A DNA stretch of 7,045 bases. It comes from Planctomycetia bacterium (lineage in GTDB: Bacteria > Planctomycetota > UBA11346). Positions 1-5,325 of the stretch are shown piece after piece. How positions within the stretch are numbered: the first letter of the stretch is position 1; the number at the start of each line of letters is the position of its first letter. The position numbers and the translations under genes are program-made. The notes under the pieces are model-generated. The model made no database searches, had not been told where the DNA came from, and saw nothing but the letters and a program-made list of their open reading frames with translations. The stretch covers positions 1 through 7,045 of the forward strand of contig SYDV01000383.1 of assembly GCA_005801395.1 (NCBI GenBank), read 5' to 3'.

Positions 1-1
1 A

Positions 2-448
2 GTGTGCTTGCCAATCTTTTCGAGAGCCATTGTTATTGTTATCATCATTGAGGTCCTGTTCCCAACCATTAGCGTTTTCATTAATATTTGAGCGTTTGAC
101 ATAGACATTCACATCGTGCAATTGTTTGAGTGGCGTAAAAGGCAGTCCATGTGGCCGCGCAGGATTTCTTTTATCGTTGCCGATAACTCGCAGGGGCTGC
201 TTAATCCGATTTTCGGAGGTATCATAAGGGTCATCGTAACTGAGCCAAAAATCAGTTTCTGCCAGTGCAATTTGAAAGCCGGCACGCAAAACGGCATTTT
301 CTGTAGCGAGTCGATTCGCCGTGCTTACGGTTTGCGATGCGACACGTAGGCCGCTGGTTGCAACATAAACAATGAGCATGCCCAACGTCACGGACAACAT
401 AAGTTCAATGAGTGTAAAAGCGTTGGTTATTTGATTACGGATAAACAT
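2..448 (-). CDS. PulJ-like prepilin-type minor pseudopilin, C-terminus beyond window
   Basis: This reading frame starts at an ATG at 448-446 and stays open to the left edge (149 codons seen, no stop). The N-terminus is a class III prepilin leader: short basic/polar start, then A10-F11 with FTLIE, Glu15 at mature position +5, and a hydrophobic helix to about residue 30. A prepilin peptidase would cleave between Ala10 and Phe11; Ala at -1 is less common than Gly but tolerated. The helix is followed by an amphipathic stretch (about residues 33-60) like that of GspJ/PulJ minor pseudopilins, then a polar domain with an Asn/Asp-rich stretch near residues 130-140. A strong AAAGGAG lies 5 bases upstream. 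The gene begins 17 bases after the stop of the upstream 794-residue pseudopilin on the same strand, so the two are probably cotranscribed. The pseudopilin class is well supported; the PulJ subtype is an inference. Confidence 0.8.
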   Translation of the reverse strand, partial: MFIRNQITNAFTLIELMLSVTLGMLIVYVATSGLRVASQTVSTANRLATENAVLRAGFQIALAETDFWLSYDDPYDTSENRIKQPLRVIGNDKRNPARPHGLPFTPLKQLHDVNVYVKRSNINENANGWEQDLNDDNNNNGSRKDWQAH

Positions 449-453
449 CGGTG

Positions 454-460
454 CTCCTTT
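454..460 (-). promoter_or_regulatory. Ribosome binding site AAAGGAG of the minor pseudopilin gene
   Basis: AAAGGAG on the minus strand sits 5 bases before the ATG at 448. It lies inside the 17-base gap after the upstream gene's stop, so it fixes this start and points to independent initiation within an operon. Confidence 0.75.
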
Positions 461-465
461 TATAG

Positions 466-2850
466 TTATCGATTAATGAGCGAGAGACGTGGGTCATAGA
501 AATTAAACCGAGAAACAGTCGCGGCGCGCATACGCACAGATTTTGGCACTGGGCCGCGATCTAATTTACCCAACATGCCTGTAATTAAAGGATCTCCTCC
601 ATTAGGGTTAGGTTTTGTCTTGAAGCTGGTGCCATTAAAATTGCGATCAGCACCGTAGAGCCCAAGAAATACTTTTATTCGCTCAGGATTGGAATTTCCT
701 TGGTCTAATTCCGGAAGTTTATCTTCACCTGGATTGTCCGGTCCCAGAATGGAAATTTCAGCGCCCGTTTCACGTGAGGCAGTTTCTTCAGAAAATAGCA
801 TAGTTTTTTCAGGGTTGCGCATGGCAAACTGAAAACGATCTTGCCAATCGCCATGATTTATCAGTGCGGCGACACTGGATTTCCCAGCGATAGGGGCAGC
901 ACGAGGGTAACGACTGGCATCAACTGGTGCGCTAGGTGCAGTTTCAAAATCTTCATATGCTTGCCAATCAACAGCCCAGAACACTAATTGGCGACAACGT
1001 TCGCGGGGTTGAAAAACACGAGTTAAGGTAAAGTGGTTGCTAGGTCCAAATGCAGTAGGAAGGTCAGCAGATAATTTTTTCTTGGGATAAGACATGCTAC
1101 GGCCTGGATTCGTAATCGTCTGCGCCGAGACAAACTTCCATTGATTGGCGGCAGCGCCATAATTATAGGGAGCGAAAGTCGTACCATCCATGGGAACATA
1201 ACCACCAAACGGATCGTACTGGATTAATGGATAATCCATCATAATGGCACGATTCAGCGGTCGAGGCGCACCCCAATCATAGGGATGAGCTGCCGCATAA
1301 CGCATGACTAATGCCAGTGCATTTTCGTGAAACTTGCGAATCGTGTTAATGTCTGGAAGCGAAAACGTAACTGAGCCGAGCGATTTAACCGTTGGTTGAA
1401 TGGGAAAGTATTCATTAGAAATATCGAGTGTATATGATTGGCCTCCAACGTGTGCATCATGGGCGGTTAGGCAGAGCGCCGCATGCGCGAGAAACCGAGC
1501 CGCGTTGACGGCAAAGGGCACTTGTTTCGTTCCTGCCGGAGCTCCGACAATAAATAACTTGTTAATTTCAAGGAGGCTCGGCTCATCATACCTTAAGGAA
1601 ACACCAGTTTGAATATCGGTATGAACCCCTTTTCGTTGTGCATACCATTGCGCAAGCGCAAAATAGGCGATAGCGGATTCATAAGAAAGTTCCTTCATGG
1701 TTTTATTGGCAACCGGATTAATAACTTCAGCCCCACCGGGCATGCCATCTTTGGGCATCATCGCTTGTTGCACTTGGTTCGCGACATTGTTCGCCTTATT
1801 TCCATTCGCATTAATTTGTGCCCAACCTCGACTGACACCATTAATTTTATTGTTAACCTCAACTCCTTGATAGTAGTGATCAGGGATCCAACCACGTTCG
1901 GCATAGGCCCAATAGCCACTGCTACGTAAAAATTTATTTTGCTGCAGAGCTTTAAGCACCGCGTTATCGGCTTGAGCCAAAGCAATAGATGCCTCGACCC
2001 AGGCATTGGTATTTGGTAAGCCAGCGCCACTAACAATACCATTAAAAAGAACGGACATATCGCCTTTGTCGGCATCAAGAATAGACGTATCATATTCAAT
2101 CGTGTCTTCCCAAAGCATCATCTTTCGGCGTTCATCAAAAAAACGCCTATCTCCGCCACCAGGAATGCTTGCTTGAATGGCATTAAATTCAAATGCCCGA
2201 CAATCAGGTTCAGCAGCTGTCGGAGATTTCGCGCGAATTTCTTCTTGGTTGTTGGTTTTTCCATGCATAGGTGGTGATGGGTATGGTGTATAATATGGCC
2301 AGTCTTTATAAGGAAACATTGAAACAGAATTTTGCTGTGCATAACCAGTTACCGCGACCAACAAGCGCATTGACTCGTTTGGCCCTTTTGCATTAGTGCG
2401 CTCACCAACAGGGTTAAAACCAGTGGTAGCCAGTGGCTGACTGTAATACAGGTAGCCGCCATCGCCTAAGATCTTTTGAATTTCATCACCGTCGGAATCC
2501 AGTCGTCGGGCGATTTCCATGGGTAGCGGAATCAACCCAAAGCGAAAGTTTCCGATTTTGGCTTCTAAGTCGGGCGCATAGGCGCGATAGCTGCCGACGG
2601 TGTCCCAAGGGTTGACGCCTTCACGGTCCATCATGACGTTTGAATCGGTAGCAGACGAAAACATCTCAATCAACTCGACGGCTCTTGCACTTGCTAGTAT
2701 TTGGAAGCGCGACATTTGCTGAGCTTTAATTCCAGCAGGAAACAACATCAACACACTCACCACACCAAACGTAACGATGGCGAGCGAGATGCTGACTTCA
2801 AACAGAGTGAAGCCGCGACGGGAAGAGACGAAGGCGCCCAAAAGTTTCAT
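466..2850 (-). CDS. Large prepilin-type N-terminal cleavage/methylation protein (794 aa)
   Basis: The protein opens with a 13-residue leader containing Arg11-Arg12-Gly13, then FTLFE with Glu18 at mature +5, and a hydrophobic helix to about residue 41 (ending near LFPAGI). This is a type IV prepilin/pseudopilin signal: insertion in the inner membrane, prepilin peptidase cleavage after Gly13, then assembly into or association with a pseudopilus. The remaining 750 or so residues match no domain I recognise. They include Trp/Tyr/Pro-rich segments (about 180-200 and 540-610) and two likely helical stretches (about 395-415 and 455-470). Ordinary pseudopilins are 130-250 residues, so the body is exceptionally long. 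The leader and first helix resemble the Verru_Chthon cassette pseudopilins of Verrucomicrobia, recalled from memory and not searched. The ATG at 2850 is chosen because it yields the standard short basic leader; only a weak GGAT precedes it. First gene of a minus-strand unit with the PulJ-like gene. Confidence 0.8.
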   Translation of the reverse strand: MKLLGAFVSSRRGFTLFEVSISLAIVTFGVVSVLMLFPAGIKAQQMSRFQILASARAVELIEMFSSATDSNVMMDREGVNPWDTVGSYRAYAPDLEAKIGNFRFGLIPLPMEIARRLDSDGDEIQKILGDGGYLYYSQPLATTGFNPVGERTNAKGPNESMRLLVAVTGYAQQNSVSMFPYKDWPYYTPYPSPPMHGKTNNQEEIRAKSPTAAEPDCRAFEFNAIQASIPGGGDRRFFDERRKMMLWEDTIEYDTSILDADKGDMSVLFNGIVSGAGLPNTNAWVEASIALAQADNAVLKALQQNKFLRSSGYWAYAERGWIPDHYYQGVEVNNKINGVSRGWAQINANGNKANNVANQVQQAMMPKDGMPGGAEVINPVANKTMKELSYESAIAYFALAQWYAQRKGVHTDIQTGVSLRYDEPSLLEINKLFIVGAPAGTKQVPFAVNAARFLAHAALCLTAHDAHVGGQSYTLDISNEYFPIQPTVKSLGSVTFSLPDINTIRKFHENALALVMRYAAAHPYDWGAPRPLNRAIMMDYPLIQYDPFGGYVPMDGTTFAPYNYGAAANQWKFVSAQTITNPGRSMSYPKKKLSADLPTAFGPSNHFTLTRVFQPRERCRQLVFWAVDWQAYEDFETAPSAPVDASRYPRAAPIAGKSSVAALINHGDWQDRFQFAMRNPEKTMLFSEETASRETGAEISILGPDNPGEDKLPELDQGNSNPERIKVFLGLYGADRNFNGTSFKTKPNPNGGDPLITGMLGKLDRGPVPKSVRMRAATVSRFNFYDPRLSLINR

Positions 2851-2923
2851 ATACGATCCATGAAGGGAATAAATAATAAACGAGTGACGGAATTAACCAC
2901 AGAGTCTAGCTACTAAGTATGTA

Positions 2924-2951
2924 ATTTCACATTCGGATGTTCGATTTCACA
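2924..2951. repeat. Direct repeat of ATTTCACA, 20 bp apart
   Basis: ATTTCACA occurs at 2924-2931 and again at 2944-2951, so start to start is 20 bp, about two helical turns. The pair lies 74-101 bases upstream of the 794-residue pseudopilin start. Paired same-orientation sites about two turns apart are a common arrangement for a DNA-binding regulator. No factor can be named. Confidence 0.45.
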
Positions 2952-3114
2952 AAGTAGGCACCTAAGAGAGGTTGCTGAATTTAAATACCGGACACTGAGT
3001 TAAGATGAGAATGATTTCGGTGTATTAGTCACGGCGCATAACAAGGCAGTCGTGGCTTTTATATGGCTATTTTAATTGGATTTTCATGTGGTCATAAGCC
3101 CAGAAAATAAATTG

Positions 3115-3153
3115 TTTCACTTATAAAATCATAAGAAGGTTTCACCTATGAAA
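3115..3153. repeat. Two TTTCA-N4-TGAAA-type inverted repeats
   Basis: Copy one at 3115-3128 is TTTCA-CTTA-TAAAA (one mismatch in the right arm). Copy two at 3140-3153 is a perfect TTTCA-CCTA-TGAAA. They start 25 bp apart. Both contain the TTTCAC core also found at 2925 and 2945. Short dyads of this size suit a dimeric repressor or activator, but binding is inferred only. Confidence 0.45.
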
Positions 3154-3216
3154 TGTTAATAATATCGCGATGGATGGCGCAGAATTAATTCCTGATTTTT
3201 GCGACCATAAAATTCT

Positions 3217-3609
3217 ATGAGAGAATTCCTAAAGGTTTCATTTGTGAAATATGACCCAAGCGTAAATGGATCAGTGATCCATTTGATGTCAGATAGCATA
3301 TCGATTTTCCCGCCCAAATTGATACCGTGGACTGAGCGTCTACATCTTACCTTGTTCAGGTTACTTAGGCGGAAAAGCCGAAAGAATAGCAAGTCCATTT
3401 CGATTTTTTTCCAACACCGACGGGTGCTTGAGATCAAGCTGATCGACGTGCGCGAATTTCAATTTTTTATTAATGAAATCGTATTTGTTCGGACTGATCA
3501 ATATGCGGTGATTTACTTTACCAATTCAAGATCGTCTAATCCCAGCGAAATAGATAAACGAAATATCGCACGTTTAAGTTTGACTAGGATATTTAGCGAG
3601 GATTTCTAA
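3217..3609 (+). CDS. Hypothetical small protein (130 aa, or 121 aa from GTG at 3244)
   Basis: I do not recognise this protein. It has no signal peptide or transmembrane helix. A basic cluster, RLLRRKSRKNSK (about residues 48-59), separates two regions with alternating hydrophobic and polar residues that suggest beta strands; the C-terminal half (LIDVREFQFFINEIVFV) looks more protein-like than random translation. The ATG at 3217 has no Shine-Dalgarno and sits in the loop of a small inverted repeat. An in-frame GTG at 3244 has AAAGG 8 bases upstream and is the better start. A perfect 21-bp palindrome (3264-3284) lies within its first codons, which weakens the coding case. It is convergent with the truncated kinase, whose stop is 16 bases beyond. 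A 93-residue minus-strand frame over 3156-3437 competes but looks less protein-like. Real gene versus chance ORF is unresolved. Confidence 0.35.
   Translation: MREFLKVSFVKYDPSVNGSVIHLMSDSISIFPPKLIPWTERLHLTLFRLLRRKSRKNSKSISIFFQHRRVLEIKLIDVREFQFFINEIVFVRTDQYAVIYFTNSRSSNPSEIDKRNIARLSLTRIFSEDF
3231..3235 (+). promoter_or_regulatory. Possible ribosome binding site AAAGG for a GTG start at 3244
   Basis: AAAGG ends 8 bases before an in-frame GTG, an acceptable spacing, whereas the ATG at 3217 has no such site. The same sequence and spacing occurs at 3137-3149, but the ATG there (3148) leads to TAA after only three codons, so the resemblance may reflect the shared regulatory dyad and not translation. 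Confidence 0.3.
3236..3249. repeat. Third TTTCA-N4-TGAAA inverted repeat
   Basis: TTTCA-TTTG-TGAAA at 3236-3249 has perfect 5-bp arms. It shares its flanks with the copy at 3140: both read AGGTTTCA, four variable bases, then TGAAAT. Its GTGAAA is the complement of the TTTCAC core seen further left. It covers the candidate GTG start and the spacer after AAAGG of the small plus-strand ORF, so a protein bound here could affect that ORF's expression. Confidence 0.45.
3264..3284. repeat. Perfect 21-bp palindrome (10-bp arms, 1-bp centre)
   Basis: The left arm AAATGGATCA (3264-3273) and right arm TGATCCATTT (3275-3284) are exact reverse complements around G3274. The symmetry and AT-rich flanks fit an operator for a dimeric regulator. 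A one-base loop is too tight for a typical terminator hairpin, and no T-run follows. It lies inside the uncertain ORF 3217-3609. Confidence 0.6.
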
Positions 3610-3625
3610 TTACGATGAAAGATCT

Positions 3626-5122
3626 TTAAAAATGTGCGTAGTCACCCTTTTGTGCCACCAATATTTTCCCACCTAAATCCAATTTTTTTCCTAGCGTGAC
3701 TGGTTGCCAGGCGGTTGGTTCTGCGGCAACTGGTCGCCAACACCAACGTCCATCATAACATCCAATTTGGCAGGCTTGACGTGTGCGTGCGCCAGCAAGC
3801 GCTAATTGTGCACCTGGACCGCCGATGGTGACTTGTCGCAGGACTTGCACATACGACATTTCTGGACGATTTTCTGGCCGCGTTATGACGACGGCATCGA
3901 ATCCGTGACCATGTTCGATGCCACATGGCGCGGAACCCGTGCTAGCCGTTGCTCCATCAAGTGCTGGTTGCGGCTCACTGCGACAAGGGATGCAGCGCAG
4001 ACGCAGAACCACTACATTGGCTACCACTAAGACATTTTCGCCATCGTTTTCGAGTGGCACCGACTGCCCAGGCTTCACTGTGACTCCATCTAACATGGTG
4101 CCATTCGGGCTGCCTTGATCATCGACAACGCAGCGATTTTCAACCGCATCGTAGCGCAAACAGACATGTTGGCGACTGACGCGCTGTAGGGCATCTTTAT
4201 GAGTCGCAACTGGATAGTAGCGCAAGCAGAGATCCACGGGAGCCTCACGCAGCTTGCCCATAATTATTTTTAGACGGGCAAATAGAACGACGCCCGAAGG
4301 ATCATTAGGGATTTCTGGCAATAGACTAAGCCAATCACCAGTGATAGCTGAATTAATATCACCCTCAAAGCGATCGGGGATTCTAGCTTTTGGAAAACGT
4401 AGAGGCCCACCAACCACCACCGTCGCGAGGGTTTGTGTCTTTACCGTATTCGGTGAAGCCACTGGCATCATCGGCATGGTTGCCATGGTGCTGCTGACCG
4501 CACGCGGCAATGCCGGATCATCAAGCGCTAATAAATTTGCCGCAATGGTTTGAATATCCATCGTCGACATCGGAATAGTAGGTGCGGCATCTAATAAATC
4601 AGCCACCATGGTCATATCATTTGACGTACCACGTAAATCAGCTGCCATGGTCGCCTGTTCACTGTCTGCAACCATTTTTGTGGCAATGGTGGCCATGTCG
4701 GAAGATGGCGTAAATGCGGCACCATTTTTTCCCGATAAATCACCTTCGCGTGTGTCCTCTTCAATAGCTGATTTTGGTGTTAGTCCTAATTTAACTAAAA
4801 CGTTCGCTACTGCGGAACGCAATTCGACGGGATCTTTGAAACGCTTGCCGCGTTCTTTCTGCATACACGTGCTAATAATTTGCGCCGTCGCGTCGCTAAT
4901 CACCGGACGTAATTTGCGGATATCGGGAATCGACGCGGTGCAGTGTTTATGCAGTATTTCCTGCAAACGACCGTAAAAAGGCGCGGTTCCGGCAAGGCAA
5001 TAATAAAGCACTGCACCAAGGGCATAAATGTCACTGCGAATATCCAAATTCGGATCCGTGACAATTTGCTCTGGTGACATGTATAAAGGACTGCCAACAA
5101 TAGCACCTTCCATGGTTAACAT
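3626..5122 (-). CDS. N-terminally truncated Ser/Thr kinase C-lobe fused to FHA domain (likely pseudogene)
   Basis: From the first in-frame ATG the frame begins inside the kinase activation loop. Residues 9-19 (VGSPLYMSPEQ) are the P+1 loop and APE-equivalent motif, residues 27-44 (DIRSDIYALGAVLYYCLA) are the subdomain IX Asp helix, and the C-lobe runs to about residue 115. Upstream codons still encode KIADFG, but the glycine-rich loop, catalytic Lys and a readable HRD loop are absent, so phosphotransfer is not expected. After the C-lobe comes a Thr-motif array (142-198), then an FHA domain (about 275-380) with the phosphothreonine-binding signatures S316-R317-Q318-H319 and N340-G341-T342. A C-terminal segment (about 420-492) has FHA-like strand patterning without those motifs. 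The ATG at 5122 has no ribosome binding site and is not a convincing start. Divergent from the intact kinase at 5326. It is either a pseudogene or a kinase damaged by rearrangement or misassembly. Confidence 0.75.
   Translation of the reverse strand: MLTMEGAIVGSPLYMSPEQIVTDPNLDIRSDIYALGAVLYYCLAGTAPFYGRLQEILHKHCTASIPDIRKLRPVISDATAQIISTCMQKERGKRFKDPVELRSAVANVLVKLGLTPKSAIEEDTREGDLSGKNGAAFTPSSDMATIATKMVADSEQATMAADLRGTSNDMTMVADLLDAAPTIPMSTMDIQTIAANLLALDDPALPRAVSSTMATMPMMPVASPNTVKTQTLATVVVGGPLRFPKARIPDRFEGDINSAITGDWLSLLPEIPNDPSGVVLFARLKIIMGKLREAPVDLCLRYYPVATHKDALQRVSRQHVCLRYDAVENRCVVDDQGSPNGTMLDGVTVKPGQSVPLENDGENVLVVANVVVLRLRCIPCRSEPQPALDGATASTGSAPCGIEHGHGFDAVVITRPENRPEMSYVQVLRQVTIGGPGAQLALAGARTRQACQIGCYDGRWCWRPVAAEPTAWQPVTLGKKLDLGGKILVAQKGDYAHF
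3983..4300 (-). other. FHA domain coding segment
   Basis: This segment encodes residues of about 275-380 of the truncated kinase protein. The SRQH motif, the CLRYD strand after it, and SPNGT followed by LDG, PGQ and a closing hydrophobic strand (VLVVANVVVLRLRC) are the core of a forkhead-associated domain. FHA domains bind phosphothreonine peptides, often substrates or activation loops of Hanks-type kinases. The usual N-terminal Gly-Arg of the first strands is not evident. Domain limits are approximate. Confidence 0.75.
4529..4699 (-). repeat. Protein-level array of Thr-hydrophobic motifs, 13-residue period
   Basis: The linker between C-lobe and FHA domain (residues 142-198) repeats a unit centred on Thr145, Thr158 and Thr171, exactly 13 residues apart, with a fourth at Thr192. 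The core is T-[IM]-x-A followed by an Asp/Asn-Leu or similar, as in ATMAADL, MTMVADLL and QTIAANLL. Such regular Thr sites beside an FHA domain look like phosphoacceptor and docking sites. That role is an inference. Confidence 0.6.
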
Positions 5123-5182
5123 GGTGCGATTTGATTCGGTTGAACGCGCAATGCCGAAGTCGGCAATTTTAGCCTGACCGGC

Positions 5183-5211
5183 TTGATTAACGAAGTGGCT
5201 GGGGCCATTAT
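5183..5211 (+). promoter_or_regulatory. Possible sigma-70-type promoter for the divergent kinase
   Basis: TTGATT (5183-5188) and CATTAT (5206-5211) are separated by 17 bases and each match the sigma-70 consensus in most positions. Transcription would start near 5218, giving a leader of about 108 bases before the kinase ATG. The -10 lies in a 13-bp palindrome and the whole element lies in the remnant of the opposing kinase. The match may be chance. Confidence 0.25.
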
Positions 5212-5215
5212 GGCC
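5203..5215. repeat. Perfect 13-bp palindrome GGCCATTATGGCC
   Basis: GGCCAT and ATGGCC flank a single T. It lies where recognisable kinase homology on the minus strand stops, so it may mark a rearrangement point. It is also an SfiI-type GGCC-N5-GGCC sequence. Confidence 0.5.
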
Positions 5216-5218
5216 ATG

Positions 5219-5241
5219 ATTTATCCGGGGGAAATTTATCC
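5219..5241. repeat. Short direct repeat ATTTATCC, 15 bp apart
   Basis: ATTTATCC occurs at 5219-5226 and 5234-5241. Nearby CCATGAT occurs at 5214-5220 and 5264-5270, and ATGATGG at 5255-5261 and 5266-5272. This cluster of micro-repeats occupies the join between the two divergent kinases and is not seen elsewhere in the window. Confidence 0.45.
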
Positions 5242-5315
5242 ATGACGCTTAATAATGATGGAACCATGATGGCCTTTGGATTTAGTTACCGGCTCTCCAA
5301 CTCGCCAAGACCATT

Positions 5316-5319
5316 GGAG
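5316..5319 (+). promoter_or_regulatory. Ribosome binding site GGAG of the intact kinase
   Basis: GGAG lies 6 bases before the ATG at 5326 and supports that start over later in-frame ATGs. Confidence 0.65.
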
Positions 5320-5325
5320 TAGAGT

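Larger units (their letters stand above)
2851..3216. other. Intergenic region upstream of the pseudopilin operon
   Basis: These 366 bases hold no convincing gene on either strand. Short frames exist but lack ribosome binding sites and recognisable protein features. The region is AT-rich and must contain the promoter of the minus-strand pseudopilin operon, but I see no clear -35/-10 pair with 16-18 base spacing. Its most visible content is a set of TTTCAC hexamers, listed separately. No tRNA or intrinsic terminator is seen. Confidence 0.6.
5123..5248 (-). pseudogene. Degenerate 5' remnant of the truncated kinase (DFG region and broken catalytic loop)
   Basis: The frame of the truncated kinase stays open upstream of 5122 as far as a TAA at 5251-5249, with no ATG, GTG or TTG start. 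From 5194 rightward-to-left it reads FVNQAGQAKIADFGIARS, a clear kinase segment with the metal-binding Asp of DFG at 5161-5159. Just upstream it reads HGHNGPSH where HRDIKPSN or similar is expected: the catalytic Asp, the Lys and the Asn are all different, and the His-to-DFG distance is one residue short of usual. Only about 130 bases remain before the opposite gene, far too few for the missing N-lobe of 100 or more residues. This means a deletion, an inversion or an assembly join. Confidence 0.7.

Noticed and set aside
116..349. 77-residue plus-strand frame opposite the minor pseudopilin.
   Set aside because: It is a shadow of the pseudopilin coding strand and has no start signal or motif.
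2847..2900. Short minus-strand leader frame (GTG start, about 16 codons) whose TGA overlaps the 794-residue gene's ATG as ATGA.
   Set aside because: No Shine-Dalgarno before the GTG and no peptide features; ATGA overlap can arise by chance.
3115..3249. TTTCA repeats considered as a CRISPR array.
   Set aside because: Units are only about 14 bp, irregularly spaced (25 and 96 bp) and imperfect, with no uniform spacers.
3156..3437. 93-residue minus-strand frame overlapping the hypothetical small ORF.
   Set aside because: No ribosome binding site or recognisable motif, and composition is less protein-like than the plus-strand frame. At most one of the two is real.
3618..3627. AAAGATCTTT palindrome between the two convergent stops, considered as a terminator.
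   Set aside because: Arms are only 5 bp and AT-rich with no stable loop or adjacent T-run; too weak for an intrinsic terminator.
5203..5215. GGCCATTATGGCC equals an SfiI site of the type I recall from cDNA library adaptors, raising vector contamination.
   Set aside because: The flanking bases do not match adaptor sequence as I remember it, and the same feature is plausible as natural sequence. Kept only as a possible breakpoint marker.
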